From Bact-08 sp964599025 (GTDB lineage: Bacteria; Bacteroidota; Bacteroidia; Bacteroidales; UBA932): a stretch of DNA of 64,000 nucleotides. The position numbers were made by a program, and so were the translations under genes. The DNA lies in NCBI GenBank assembly GCA_964599025.1, contig CAZREC010000001.1:50782-114781 (forward strand). The letters are read 5' to 3'. Below the pieces are notes generated by a model that saw only the letters and a program-made list of their open reading frames with translations, was not told the DNA's origin and searched no databases. Shown one piece after another: positions 17,813 through 27,077 of this stretch (position 1 is the first letter of the stretch; every line of letters begins with the position of its first letter).

Positions 17813-18187
17813 CTACAATATTGCTTTGTATGCATCAGCATCTAAAAGAGCATCAACTTCTGACAAATCAGTCATTTTGATTTTTACCATCCAACCATCA
17901 CCATAAGGATCCTTGTTAACAGATTCAGGTGAATTCTCCAGATTGGAGTTAACCTCTATTATTGTGCCGGATACAGGCATTAAGGCATCAGCTACGGTTT
18001 TTACTGCTTCAATTGCACCAAAAACCTCTGTTTTTTCAAGGGTTTCACCTTCAGTTTGGATATCAACAAACACGATATCACCTAATTGGCCTTGTGCAAA
18101 GTCTGTGATACCAACTGTTGCGATATCACCGTCTACCTTTACCCACTCGTGGTCATTACTGTACTTAAGATTTGCAGGAATATTCAT
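17813..18187 (-). CDS. gcvH: Glycine cleavage system H protein
   Basis: 124-residue lipoyl carrier protein that shuttles the aminomethyl intermediate between the P, T and L proteins of glycine cleavage. The lipoyl-attachment lysine is Lys63 in FGAIEAVKTVADAL, and the flanking YSNDHEWV start and VNKDPYGDGWMVKI end are typical. Length matches the family. The P, T and L genes are not in the window. Confidence 0.97.
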   Translation of the reverse strand: MNIPANLKYSNDHEWVKVDGDIATVGITDFAQGQLGDIVFVDIQTEGETLEKTEVFGAIEAVKTVADALMPVSGTIIEVNSNLENSPESVNKDPYGDGWMVKIKMTDLSEVDALLDADAYKAIL

Positions 18188-18233
18188 ATATAAATGATTA
18201 AATTTTTCGCAAATGTACTAAAATTATTTAATA

Positions 18234-18824
18234 TTATAATCGTTTTAACGCAAGCTTGATAAGTTCCTCCAGTTTATATCCGGGGCTTTCTTTCATTAGT
18301 GATTCAATCACTTTATCGACATTTGGTTTGGAAAATCCTAAAAGGACAAGAGCAGTTGTAGCCTCTTCGCGTTGCGCAGAACCGGCTGATAGAACGAACG
18401 ATGATGAAGCTCCTGAGTTTCCGCCTTTGACAATTTTGTCTTTAAGTTCAATAAGCATCCGCTGAGCCGTTTTGAGGCCTATTCCCTTAATACTTTTGAG
18501 TTTGTTTATATCGCCGCTAATAATTGCGTTTCTGATTTCATCTGAAGACATTGACGAGAGCATCATTCTGGCAGTGTTTGGTCCGATTCCGGAAACCTCT
18601 ATAAGGAGGCAAAAAATATAACGCTCCTCCTTGTCGGAAAACCCGAACAAAAGCTCAATGTCTTCTCTGAGATGGTGGTATATAAATAATTTAGCTTCAC
18701 TACCCATCTGCAATTTTGAATATGTCTGAAGAGAAATCAGTACTTTATATCCGATATTACTGGTTTCCAAAACAACTTCTGTTGGACCGAGTTCTGTGAT
18801 TGTGCCTTTGATATAATCGTACAT
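18234..18824 (-). CDS. ruvA: Holliday junction branch migration complex subunit RuvA
   Basis: 196-residue protein that binds Holliday junctions and loads the RuvB motor. The N-terminal OB fold (MYDYIKGTITELGPTEVVLE) is followed by tandem helix-hairpin-helix motifs (VSGIGPNTARMMLS and IKGIGLKTAQRMLIELKDK) and a C-terminal RuvB-contacting domain (EEATTALVLLGFSKPNVDKVI). It is transcribed toward gcvH with a 46-base gap and stands divergent from sufS. Confidence 0.97.
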   Translation of the reverse strand: MYDYIKGTITELGPTEVVLETSNIGYKVLISLQTYSKLQMGSEAKLFIYHHLREDIELLFGFSDKEERYIFCLLIEVSGIGPNTARMMLSSMSSDEIRNAIISGDINKLKSIKGIGLKTAQRMLIELKDKIVKGGNSGASSSFVLSAGSAQREEATTALVLLGFSKPNVDKVIESLMKESPGYKLEELIKLALKRL

Positions 18825-18891
18825 AAGAGATTAAATAAACAATTAGGGCAAATTTATGTTTTTTAAAATAGAAACAGAAACTTTGTTTTGC

Positions 18892-18899
18892 TAATTTTG
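18892..18899 (+). promoter_or_regulatory. Possible -7 promoter element for the sufS operon
   Basis: TAATTTTG fits TAnnTTTG, 34 bases before the sufS ATG, in the spacer divergent from ruvA. No clear -33 TTG is seen at 19-20 bases upstream. Confidence 0.4.
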
Positions 18900-18933
18900 C
18901 AAAACGTTGCATCTGAATAAATACAAATAATTA

Positions 18934-20160
18934 ATGGAACTGATAAAAGACGTTGATAGCATTCGTAAATTATTTCCTGCTCTTGACCAGAAAGTAAATA
19001 ACAAGAGTCTTGTTTACTTCGACAATGGAGCCACAGCACAGAAGCCTTTGTCTGTTATTGAGCTGACAAATAAGATGAATTCCGGTACCAATGGTAATAT
19101 TCACCGGGCTGTTCATGAACTGAGTGCAAGGACTACAGAGTTATACGAAGGAGCCAGAGAGGATATCAGAAGGTTCATAAATGCAAAAGAGAGGGAAGAG
19201 GTTATTTTTACATCAGGGACAACAGCTTCCATTAATCTGGTTGCCAATAGTTTCTGTCAGAATTTTCTAAAAAAGGGAGATGCTGTTATTGTTACAGAGG
19301 CAGAACACCACTCAAATATTGTTCCTTGGCAGATGGTCTGTGAACGGACAGGAGCTGAATTAAGGGTACTGCCTGTTGACAGTAACGGAGAGTGGCAGAT
19401 GGAGAAACTAACAGGTATTCTGGATAATAGGGTAAAAATTATATCCGTGGCACACGTATCCAATGTACTTGGTATAGTTAATCCGGTTAAGGAACTTATA
19501 TATGTCGCACATAAAAAAGGAGTGCCGGTAATGATAGATGGTGCACAGGGAGTAGTTCATTGTAAGGTTGATGTACAAGATCTTGATTGTGACTTCTATG
19601 CATTTTCGGGACACAAGCTGTATGGTCCTACCGGAATAGGTGTTCTTTATGGCAAAAGGGAGTTTTTAGACAAGATGCCCCCTTGGCTTGGTGGGGGGGA
19701 TATGGTAGGAACGGTAGCATTCAATAAAACTACCTATGCCGACCTTCCTCTTAAGTTTGAGGCAGGAACTCCAAACTTTATAGGGGCCGCTGGACTGGGA
19801 GAGGCTGTGAGATTTGTCCGGTCTATAGATGTAGATTTTATGAAAAAACATGAGGAAGAACTAGTCAATTGTCTCATAAACAGTCTGTCAACTATTAATG
19901 GAGTTAAGGTTTTTGGAGCATCACCCAATAAGATTTCCCTGTTTTCCTTTACTGTTGAGGGGGTTCATCCTACTGACCTTGCAATGTTGATGGACAAAAT
20001 GGGAGTTGCCTTGCGATCTGGCCTGATGTGTTCAGAACCACTGATGACAAGATTCGGAGTTACAGGAATGCTAAGGGCTTCACTTGCTATGTACAACACA
20101 GTGAGCGAGTCGGAGTATTTTATTGACTCATTGAAAAGGGCATTGAAGATGCTTTCATAA
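18934..20160 (+). CDS. sufS: Cysteine desulfurase SufS
   Basis: 408-residue PLP enzyme that takes sulfur from cysteine as a persulfide for Fe-S cluster assembly. Seen are YFDNGATAQKP, TEAEHHSNIVPW, IDGAQGVVH, the Schiff-base lysine in FSGHKLYGPTG (Lys228) and the persulfide Cys366 in RSGLMCSEPL. The short active-site loop around the cysteine marks the SufS (group II) type, which needs a SufE partner; that partner is encoded 57 bases downstream. sufB, sufC and sufD are not in the window. Confidence 0.96.
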   Translation: MELIKDVDSIRKLFPALDQKVNNKSLVYFDNGATAQKPLSVIELTNKMNSGTNGNIHRAVHELSARTTELYEGAREDIRRFINAKEREEVIFTSGTTASINLVANSFCQNFLKKGDAVIVTEAEHHSNIVPWQMVCERTGAELRVLPVDSNGEWQMEKLTGILDNRVKIISVAHVSNVLGIVNPVKELIYVAHKKGVPVMIDGAQGVVHCKVDVQDLDCDFYAFSGHKLYGPTGIGVLYGKREFLDKMPPWLGGGDMVGTVAFNKTTYADLPLKFEAGTPNFIGAAGLGEAVRFVRSIDVDFMKKHEEELVNCLINSLSTINGVKVFGASPNKISLFSFTVEGVHPTDLAMLMDKMGVALRSGLMCSEPLMTRFGVTGMLRASLAMYNTVSESEYFIDSLKRALKMLS

Positions 20161-20217
20161 TTAGTGAAGTTATAGTTAATATAAACATAGGCATTAGAAA
20201 GAAAATAAGAATAATAA

Positions 20218-20640
20218 ATGATAACAATTAAACAAGCGGAGCAGGAAATTATAGATGAGTTCTCAATCTTTACGGATTGGCTTGACAAGTATGAATATTT
20301 AATTGAACTGGGTAAGTCGCTGCCTATAATAAATGATAACGGCAGACAGGAGAGCAACTTGATAAAAGGTTGTCAGTCAAGAGTATGGTTGGCAGCTGAC
20401 TATAGGGAGGGAAGGATATATTTTACTGCAGACAGCGATGCAATTATAACTAAGGGAATCATTTCGTTGTTAGTAAGGGTTTTTTCGGGAAGGACTCCTA
20501 AGGAGATTATTGATGCAGACCTTAGTTTTATTAAGGAGATTGGACTTCAGGATAATCTCTCTCCATCGAGATCTAACGGATTATTATCAATGATAAGACA
20601 AATAAAATTTTATGCTGTTGCTTTTGCTGCTAACAAATAA
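20218..20640 (+). CDS. sufE: Sulfur acceptor protein SufE
   Basis: 140-residue partner of SufS that accepts the persulfide sulfur and boosts desulfurase turnover. The acceptor is Cys52 in LIKGCQSRVWL, the family signature, followed by the ADSDAIITKGIISLLV and FSGRTPKEI segments. It follows sufS and precedes the SufT-like gene with 12 bases between. Confidence 0.95.
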   Translation: MITIKQAEQEIIDEFSIFTDWLDKYEYLIELGKSLPIINDNGRQESNLIKGCQSRVWLAADYREGRIYFTADSDAIITKGIISLLVRVFSGRTPKEIIDADLSFIKEIGLQDNLSPSRSNGLLSMIRQIKFYAVAFAANK

Positions 20641-20652
20641 AAATTCAAAAAC

Positions 20653-20964
20653 ATGAATGAAAATAGTGTAGAAAAGAATATAGTGATGGCTCTCAGGCAA
20701 GTACATGACCCTGAAATTCCGGTGAATGTTTATGACCTTGGGCTTATTTACGAAATAAAAGTAGATGACAATCACAAGGCATTCATCAAGATGACTCTTA
20801 CCGCTCCAAACTGTCCAATGGCAGATCAGTTGCTGGAGGATGTATACGATGCTGTTTCTGATGTACCTACAATAGAGGATGTTGCAATAGAGTTAACCTT
20901 TGACCCTCCGTGGGACAGGAACAGAATGAGCGAAGAGGCTCTGCTTGAACTGGGTTTCCTATAA
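20653..20964 (+). CDS. MIP18/DUF59 family Fe-S assembly protein (SufT-like)
   Basis: 103-residue protein of the DUF59 family, linked to Fe-S cluster maturation (SufT/PaaD/CIA2-like). Family marks are VHDPEIPVNVYDLGLIYEI, MTLTAPNCPMADQL with the conserved Cys, and the C-terminal FDPPWDRNRMSEEALLELG. Its place directly after sufS and sufE supports the Fe-S role. Confidence 0.93.
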   Translation: MNENSVEKNIVMALRQVHDPEIPVNVYDLGLIYEIKVDDNHKAFIKMTLTAPNCPMADQLLEDVYDAVSDVPTIEDVAIELTFDPPWDRNRMSEEALLELGFL

Positions 20965-20990
20965 AGAATCATAAGCAATAAATACAAGAT

Positions 20991-21506
20991 ATGCCCCAAG
21001 CGTACCTGCTCCTGGGCAGTAACCAGGGAGATAAAGTAAAAATTCTGCAACTGGCAACAGACAGATTAAGACTGCTTTCCAAGAAACGGCCCGTTAAGTC
21101 ATCGTTATATGAAAGCGAGCCCTGGGGATTCGAGGCAGAGGAGTGGTTCCTGAATATGGCAGTAAAACTCGAAACAGATTTAGATCCGCATAATTTGCTG
21201 AAAACGTTGTTGGAAATTGAGAATGAACTTGGCAGAGTGAGAAATGAGGAAGGCGGATTGGCTATGAAGGAAAAGAGGCACTACACTTCAAGAACAATAG
21301 ATATTGATATTTTACTTTTTGACAACGAAGTTATTAATGAAGAGGATCTTATTGTACCACATCCGAGGATGCATTTCCGAAGATTTGTTCTGATGCCTCT
21401 TTGCGAGATAGCCCCAAATCTTATTCATCCGGTTTTAAATAAAAGCATTGAAAAATTGCTTGACGAGTGTGATGACAGGGCAAGAGTAAGAATAATTCCT
21501 GCCTGA
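20991..21506 (+). CDS. folK: 2-amino-4-hydroxy-6-hydroxymethyldihydropteridine diphosphokinase
   Basis: 171-residue HPPK, which transfers pyrophosphate from ATP to the pterin in folate synthesis. Seen are YLLLGSNQGDKV at the start, SLYESEPWGF, FLNMAVKLETDLDP, and the signature RTIDIDILLFDNEVI followed by VPHPRMHFRRFVLMPL. It lies 26 bases after the SufT-like gene and 1 base before the AraC gene, so it is probably read with the suf genes, although it has no link to them in function. Confidence 0.96.
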   Translation: MPQAYLLLGSNQGDKVKILQLATDRLRLLSKKRPVKSSLYESEPWGFEAEEWFLNMAVKLETDLDPHNLLKTLLEIENELGRVRNEEGGLAMKEKRHYTSRTIDIDILLFDNEVINEEDLIVPHPRMHFRRFVLMPLCEIAPNLIHPVLNKSIEKLLDECDDRARVRIIPA

Positions 21507-21507
21507 T

Positions 21508-22422
21508 ATGAGGGACAAAGTTTTTACAGATGCAACAAAAGGCGCGATTCCGTCATTCGACCTTTTGCACTATGAGGAGCCAGCTCTCTTCGCATTCAAG
21601 ACAATGGAAGGAATCTTTGACGAATTCATGGGGGAGACCGATGTGCCCCACAAACATAACTTTTATACAATAATCTGGGCCAGGAATGCCTGTGGCAAAC
21701 ATTTTATTGATTTCAGAGAGTATGATATAAGGCCGAATATTGTCTTTTTTGTTGCTCCGGGCCAGGTTCATCAGGTTATTACCCCTCACAGACCAACAGG
21801 AGTGGTTATAATGTTTACAAGGGAGTTCCTTTGCAAGTATAATATTGAAGAGGAGTTTATTACAAATCTAGGAATATTTGCAGGTTATCCCGGCGAGCCA
21901 CCTCTGGAGATTAGCGAAGAGAGTTCACTAAGACTTGGAACGTACGCCGATGAGATAAGAAGGCATTTTGAGAATGAAAGCAGGTTCAGAAACGACTCAT
22001 TGGCTTCATTGCTTAAGCTTTTTCTCATAGAGTGCAATAAAAACCTTATTGAAAGGGAAGAGACAACAAATACTCAGCTTATTGAAACAGGAAGCCAACT
22101 TGTCAGAAATTTCAAAAGAGAGTTGGAAAAGAATTTTTACAAGTGGCACATGGTTAGTGAATATGCTAATGAGCTAAATGTCACATCGGATTATTTGAAC
22201 AATGTACTGAAAAATGCCATAGGGCAGAACGCAAAAGAGTATATACAAAACCGTCTGGTACTGGAAGCAAAACGACTTGGAGTTCACACAGATTTGTCAT
22301 CCAAAGAGATAGCATATACTCTTGGCTTTGACGATCCCGCTCATTTCAGTAAGTTCTATAAAAATGTTTCTGGTTCTAATTTCAGTGACTTTCGGGAAAA
22401 TCTGGAAAAGTACAACACATAG
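21508..22422 (+). CDS. AraC family transcriptional regulator
   Basis: 304-residue regulator. The N-terminal part (about 40-130) is a cupin-type sensor with HKHNFYTIIWA and FFVAPGQVHQVITP; the C-terminal part (about 205-300) is an AraC double helix-turn-helix with SDYLNNVLKNAIGQNAKEY and SSKEIAYTLGFDDPAHFSKFYKN. Its position just before a pirin/nitroreductase pair with its own promoter suggests it may control that pair, which is an inference from arrangement only. Ligand unknown. Confidence 0.93.
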   Translation: MRDKVFTDATKGAIPSFDLLHYEEPALFAFKTMEGIFDEFMGETDVPHKHNFYTIIWARNACGKHFIDFREYDIRPNIVFFVAPGQVHQVITPHRPTGVVIMFTREFLCKYNIEEEFITNLGIFAGYPGEPPLEISEESSLRLGTYADEIRRHFENESRFRNDSLASLLKLFLIECNKNLIEREETTNTQLIETGSQLVRNFKRELEKNFYKWHMVSEYANELNVTSDYLNNVLKNAIGQNAKEYIQNRLVLEAKRLGVHTDLSSKEIAYTLGFDDPAHFSKFYKNVSGSNFSDFRENLEKYNT

Positions 22423-22435
22423 AGGTAAAACTACA

Positions 22436-22466
22436 TTGACTCCGGCTTCTCGTCACCATATCTTTG
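22436..22466 (+). promoter_or_regulatory. Predicted Bacteroidota-type promoter for the pirin-nitroreductase pair
   Basis: TTGAC at 22436-22440 and TATCTTTG at 22459-22466 match -33 and -7 elements with 20 bases between TTG and the -7 box. The predicted start is near 22473, 17 bases before the pirin ATG. Confidence 0.65.
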
Positions 22467-22489
22467 TGCCATAATAAAAGACAAAGAGT

Positions 22490-23227
22490 ATGGAAACAAG
22501 AAATAAAAAATACAACATTATTAAATCAGAATCAAGGGGACATGCAGATCATGGCTGGCTTGATACCTACCACTCATTTTCTTTTGCTAATTATCACGAT
22601 CCTCAGCGGATTCATTTTGGTGCACTTAGGGTGCTTAACGATGACAGAATAGCAGCAGGGGAGGGTTTTGGCAAGCATCCCCATGATAATATGGAAATTG
22701 TGACCATTCCTATAAAGGGCGACCTGAGGCATGGCGACAGTATGGGAAACACAACGGTCATAAAGGAGGGTGATATTCAGGTAATGAGTGCAGGAACTGG
22801 AATATTTCACAGCGAGGTCAACAATAATTCTGACAAAGAAGTAGAGCTTCTGCAAATCTGGATTATTCCAAACAAACAGAGCGTTGAACCTAGATATGGA
22901 CAGATTTCACTTGATTCAGATAAGATGAAAAACAGGTTTCAACAGATACTGTCACCAAACAGCGATGATGATGGTGTCTGGATTTATCAGAATGCCTGGT
23001 TTCATATGGGATACCTGGACAAGGACTTCAATGAGAAGTACAGAGCGAAGGACTCAAATAACGGGCTTTATATTTTTCTTATAGAGGGCGTTATAACCGT
23101 TGACGGATATAAAATAAACAAAAGAGATGCAATAACTGTTAAAGACAGTATTGATATAGAAGTAGTGGCCGAAAAACCTTCAAAAGTGCTGATTATAGAA
23201 GTCCCTTTAAAGAATTACACAAAATAA
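22490..23227 (+). CDS. Pirin family protein (quercetin dioxygenase-like bicupin)
   Basis: 245-residue bicupin of the pirin family. The N-terminal cupin carries the metal-binding residues in FGKHPHDNMEIVTIPI (two His) and MSAGTGIFHSEVNN (His and Glu). SFSFANYHDPQRIHFGALRVLNDDRI is the family start block. Bacterial members include quercetin 2,3-dioxygenases and redox-responsive regulators; which applies is not visible. It precedes a nitroreductase gene by 25 bases. Confidence 0.95.
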   Translation: METRNKKYNIIKSESRGHADHGWLDTYHSFSFANYHDPQRIHFGALRVLNDDRIAAGEGFGKHPHDNMEIVTIPIKGDLRHGDSMGNTTVIKEGDIQVMSAGTGIFHSEVNNNSDKEVELLQIWIIPNKQSVEPRYGQISLDSDKMKNRFQQILSPNSDDDGVWIYQNAWFHMGYLDKDFNEKYRAKDSNNGLYIFLIEGVITVDGYKINKRDAITVKDSIDIEVVAEKPSKVLIIEVPLKNYTK

Positions 23228-23252
23228 ATACTAAAAAATTATAAACGATATT

Positions 23253-23885
23253 ATGAGCATAATAAATAACCTTAAATGGAGATACGCAACTAAAAAATTT
23301 GATTCATCGAAAAAGATACAGGCTGATAAACTGGAAATACTTAAGGAGGCAGTAAACCTAGCTCCAACATCTTACGGATTGCAGCCATTCAAAGTTCTGA
23401 TAATTGAAAACCAGAAGATTCGTGAACAACTAAAGGAAGCGGCATGGGGGCAGTCACAGCTTACAGATGCTTCGCACATATTTCTTTTCTGTAATTTCAC
23501 AGAGATGGGACCGGAGAAAATAGACAACTATCTTAAGCTACGATCCGAAATAAATAACACAGATGTTGCAGAGACTAAACCATACGGTGATATGATGAAG
23601 GGGCAGATGGCGGTTCTGTCATCGGATCAGATAACTGCATGGACCGCAAAGCAGGCATATATAGCTTTGGGAACGCTAATTGCAGCAGCGTCAGAACTTC
23701 AGATAGATTCTTGCCCGATGGAGGGCTTTGACAAAGGTAAGTTCGATGAAATCCTGGGACTTAAGAATAAAGGAATAACCTCTGCAATGATAGCAGCGGT
23801 AGGGTACCGCTCAGAATATGACGATACTCAGCACTTTAAGAAGACCAGGAAACCGATTGACGAAATATTTGAAATAATAAAATAG
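23253..23885 (+). CDS. NAD(P)H-dependent oxidoreductase, nitroreductase family
   Basis: 210-residue FMN enzyme of the NfsB-like type. Seen are the FMN-binding RYATKKFDSSKK start, APTSYGLQPFKVLII, the AWTAKQAYIALGTLIAAASEL block and MEGFDKGKFDEILGL, ending with the phosphate-contacting KTRKP segment. It likely reduces quinones, nitro compounds or other electrophiles with NAD(P)H; paired with pirin it suggests a small redox or xenobiotic response operon. It converges with the DsbD-like gene. Confidence 0.94.
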   Translation: MSIINNLKWRYATKKFDSSKKIQADKLEILKEAVNLAPTSYGLQPFKVLIIENQKIREQLKEAAWGQSQLTDASHIFLFCNFTEMGPEKIDNYLKLRSEINNTDVAETKPYGDMMKGQMAVLSSDQITAWTAKQAYIALGTLIAAASELQIDSCPMEGFDKGKFDEILGLKNKGITSAMIAAVGYRSEYDDTQHFKKTRKPIDEIFEIIK

Positions 23886-23895
23886 TTTCTAAGAG

Positions 23896-25857
23896 TTACT
23901 TTCTCTTTTGAAATTCAGCAATACCCGACTCCAGAAATTTCAGAAACTCATCTGCAGAACACTCTCCGACAGGTTTTATCAATACCTCCTGATTTTTATC
24001 GATCAGAACATAAAAAGGTTGAGATGCAACTCCGAAACGAGATACCTGATAGTCTCTGAGCTTTCTGCCGAGGGTATTTTTTATTTTTCCGTCGATAGCA
24101 GATGTTATCTGCTCATCCTTTGGTAGTTCGGTTCTGTTGTCGACATAAAGGCTTGCAAGTACAATTTTGTTTCGCAGAATATCAAGAACCCTTGGGTCGC
24201 TCCATACTGTAGCCTCCATTAACTTGCAGACACTGCAGGTAACAGCTTTGAAGGAGAGAAGAACCGGTTTGTTTACCTGCTTTGCACATTCAACTGCTTG
24301 TTCTATTTCAAAATATGCAGGAAGTCCGTAAGGAGCCTTATGGTTTGGATCGGCATATTTTGCCGGGCCGCAAAGACCTTCGGGAACTATCTCTCCGGAC
24401 AATTCCGGGGCAACTGCTGTGGTTGAACCGGAGCCGATTACAAACGAATTATCATCTGCCGGTGGAATTATAGCAGAAAGAGAGGCGAGAGGAGCCCCAA
24501 AAAGCCCGGGAACAAGATAAACGGCAAATGAGAATGAGGCAATTGCAAAAAGTAATCTTACAGTACTGACATGTCCGGAATCGGAGTCATGAGAAGTTTT
24601 GAACTTGCCCATGAAATAAAATCCCAGAAGGGCAGCCAACACTATCCAGATTGAGATGAACACAGGACGTGTGAGGATTCCAAGGCCGAACCATGTATCT
24701 ACAGAAGCAAGGTACTTTAAGCTGAATCCAAGCAATATAAAGGCAAAAACAACTTTTACAACATTAAGCCATCCTCCGGATTTTGGCATTTTCTTCATTA
24801 GTGAAGGGAAGAATGAGAAAAGTACAAATGGGAGTGAAAATGCAAGTCCGAAGAATAGCATTCCCAAAACAGGCTTTAAAGCCAGTCCTCCCGTAACAGC
24901 AGCAGCAAGAATTGAACCTACAAACGGGCCTGTACAGGAGAAAGAGACAATAACCATAGCAAATGCAACAAAAAACGATGCTATATATCCTCCTTTGTCA
25001 GCCTGAGCATCTGCTTTGTTTGCCAGTCCGGAAGGGAGCGTGATTTCAAAGGCCCCGAAGAAAGAGATTGCAAAAACCATGAAAAGGAGCGCAAACAAGA
25101 GGTTCGGGATCCAATGGGTGCCAAGGGTGTCAGTGGCATCGGTGCTTTGAAATATGGCCACAAAAACGCCAACCAGGGTATAGATAAGCGTTACGGAGAG
25201 ACCGAAAATCAAACCCTTGATAATTCCGGCCCTTTTGTTGCCGGAGCCACTCAAAAAGAAACTTACGGTCATGGGAATCATAGGGAAGACACACGGGGTG
25301 AAAACTCCTCCAAGTCCGGCAGCAAAAGCTATTAGAAGGAACATAAGCATACCCCTGGATCCTTCGCTTTTGCCAGCATTTGCAGCTGGGTTTGCAGCAT
25401 CTTTAACAACAGTGCCCTTTACGTCAAACACAACATCGACCTCCTCCATAAGGCACTCTTTTCCGTTACAGGTCTGAAAGGAGAGAAGCCCTTCGACTTT
25501 TACCGGACCCTCTGTGGTTTTGCGGATTGTCTGTACAAATGTTGCACTCTTCTCAAATACACTAACCTCAATCTTGAACGCTTTGTCCATTTTTTTTGTG
25601 CCAACACCAACGTCCTTAAGTTTTCCTACGGCCTCGTACCCGGAAATGTTCTTTAGTTCGAAGGTTGTCGGAAGAGGTCCGTTTTTTATTGCCTCTGTTG
25701 TATATATGTACCAGGGTGCTTCAATTTCGGCATTGAATATCAGATCAATTGTTCCGTCGCCATTATCTTTCTGGCTGTATGTCCAGTTTGCTGAGGTCTG
25801 AGCATGAAGACCGATAAAGGCAAACACAAAAAAGAGGGAGAAAATTAGTTTTCGCAT
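23896..25857 (-). CDS. Thiol:disulfide interchange protein DsbD-like
   Basis: 653-residue inner-membrane protein that moves reducing power from the cytoplasm to periplasmic thiol proteins. A signal peptide (about 1-20) is followed by a DsbD N-terminal domain (NWTYSQKDNGDGTIDLIF, with a Cys pair in FQTCNGKECLMEEVDVV), then eight or so membrane helices (about 165-465) with the conserved FTPCVFPMIPMT and SFSCTGPFVGS cysteines, then a thioredoxin-like domain with CSVC (SFKAVTCSVCKLMEATVW). All three cysteine pairs of DsbD are present. It lies 67 bases downstream of the TlpA-like gene, suggesting a shared reductive pathway. Confidence 0.94.
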   Translation of the reverse strand: MRKLIFSLFFVFAFIGLHAQTSANWTYSQKDNGDGTIDLIFNAEIEAPWYIYTTEAIKNGPLPTTFELKNISGYEAVGKLKDVGVGTKKMDKAFKIEVSVFEKSATFVQTIRKTTEGPVKVEGLLSFQTCNGKECLMEEVDVVFDVKGTVVKDAANPAANAGKSEGSRGMLMFLLIAFAAGLGGVFTPCVFPMIPMTVSFFLSGSGNKRAGIIKGLIFGLSVTLIYTLVGVFVAIFQSTDATDTLGTHWIPNLLFALLFMVFAISFFGAFEITLPSGLANKADAQADKGGYIASFFVAFAMVIVSFSCTGPFVGSILAAAVTGGLALKPVLGMLFFGLAFSLPFVLFSFFPSLMKKMPKSGGWLNVVKVVFAFILLGFSLKYLASVDTWFGLGILTRPVFISIWIVLAALLGFYFMGKFKTSHDSDSGHVSTVRLLFAIASFSFAVYLVPGLFGAPLASLSAIIPPADDNSFVIGSGSTTAVAPELSGEIVPEGLCGPAKYADPNHKAPYGLPAYFEIEQAVECAKQVNKPVLLSFKAVTCSVCKLMEATVWSDPRVLDILRNKIVLASLYVDNRTELPKDEQITSAIDGKIKNTLGRKLRDYQVSRFGVASQPFYVLIDKNQEVLIKPVGECSADEFLKFLESGIAEFQKRK

Positions 25858-25924
25858 CGATGTTGTTTTTTATTGATAATCGAGCACTAATTTACCCTCT
25901 TTTTTGAAATAATTTGCGCTTGCT

Positions 25925-27004
25925 CTATTTAAATATTTTACTCAGGGCTTCATGCAATCCTTCGCCTCTCAGATTTTTTGCAACGATTTTTCCCTCCGGA
26001 CTGATCAGAAAGTTGGCAGGGATAGCATGTACGCCATACTGTTCTGCTACCTGGTTCTTGAAGTATTTCAAATCAGATACGTGTATCCAGGGCAGATGAT
26101 CCTTTTTTATGGCTTTTTTCCATTGTTCGGCATCCTTGTCTAATGATACAGCAAGGATTATCAATCCTGAGTCCTTGTATTTCTCATACGCCTTAAGCAA
26201 ATTAGGCCCTTCTGCCCTGCAAGGGCCACACCAGCTCGCCCAAAATTCCAATAAGACATACTTTCCTTTAAATGAAGATAAGCAAACAGGATTGCCAAGA
26301 GTGTCATTTTGTGTAAAATCAAGTACCTCTCTTCCAATTTGTACCTTTTCCAGAGTCGCAAGGCGATTTGCAACCTGTTTACCCTCATATGACTGCTTTA
26401 TCTTGGGAGAAAGTGACTCATACAAAATCTTGCATTCGTTCAGATTATTTTCGCTTGTATTGTAAAATAACTGATTGGCACTAAGATAACTGTTGGGATG
26501 TTCCTTAATGAACCGGCTTATTATAATCTTTTCATTACGATACAGTGAGTCATAAAGCAATTTAGTTTGCTCAGAATCTTTAGTGTCCTTGTTGTTTTGA
26601 ATGGCAAAAAGAGCTTCTCTGTTATTTTGAATTGTTTGCTGAAGGATTTCATATTCATCCTGACTATTTGAACCACTAACCTTTATGTCTGCGGGGGGAC
26701 CATAAGTACCTTTCAAAGTTATGTTTGAATTGTCAAGAAGGAACAATCGCTGAACAGTGTAGTTAGCATTATATAGCATAGATACACATGGTTCTTGTAT
26801 AACACCCTTGAAAACGAAAGAACCGTTTTTTACCCTTACGGTATCTGTTTTTTGCTTCCCTTCTATCATGTATGCCAGGTAAAGATCAGATTCAGTCAGA
26901 CCGGTAATAGTTCCGTTGACAACAAAACCCTTTTTTGTTTCTCCCGTTAACTGAAGGCCGAAAAAAGAGATGATAAGTGTTAATAATATTATGTTTTTAT
27001 TCAT
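25925..27004 (-). CDS. TlpA family protein-disulfide reductase with DUF4369-like N-terminus
   Basis: 359-residue exported thioredoxin-fold protein. A signal peptide (about 1-22) precedes a beta-rich DUF4369-like domain (about 28-120, VNGTITGLTESDLYLAY ... VKNGSFVFKGVI), a helical linker, and a TlpA/ResA domain from about 225 with the active-site motif ASWCGPCRAEG. Such proteins are reduced by DsbD-type carriers, and a DsbD-like gene follows directly. It lies beyond a terminator from the SusCD-linked PKD-like gene. Substrate is not known. Confidence 0.93.
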   Translation of the reverse strand: MNKNIILLTLIISFFGLQLTGETKKGFVVNGTITGLTESDLYLAYMIEGKQKTDTVRVKNGSFVFKGVIQEPCVSMLYNANYTVQRLFLLDNSNITLKGTYGPPADIKVSGSNSQDEYEILQQTIQNNREALFAIQNNKDTKDSEQTKLLYDSLYRNEKIIISRFIKEHPNSYLSANQLFYNTSENNLNECKILYESLSPKIKQSYEGKQVANRLATLEKVQIGREVLDFTQNDTLGNPVCLSSFKGKYVLLEFWASWCGPCRAEGPNLLKAYEKYKDSGLIILAVSLDKDAEQWKKAIKKDHLPWIHVSDLKYFKNQVAEQYGVHAIPANFLISPEGKIVAKNLRGEGLHEALSKIFK

Positions 27005-27045
27005 GGTTGTTGCTAGTGAAATAAGTAATAAAATAGGTTAAAAAA

Positions 27046-27067
27046 GAGGTTGCTGGAAAGCAACCTC
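27046..27067 (-). terminator. Rho-independent terminator ending the SusCD operon
   Basis: Arms GAGGTTGC (27046-27053) and GCAACCTC (27060-27067) pair perfectly with a 6-base loop, followed in the minus direction by a T run. It lies 10 bases after the PKD-like gene. Confidence 0.85.
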
Positions 27068-27077
27068 CTTTGCATTG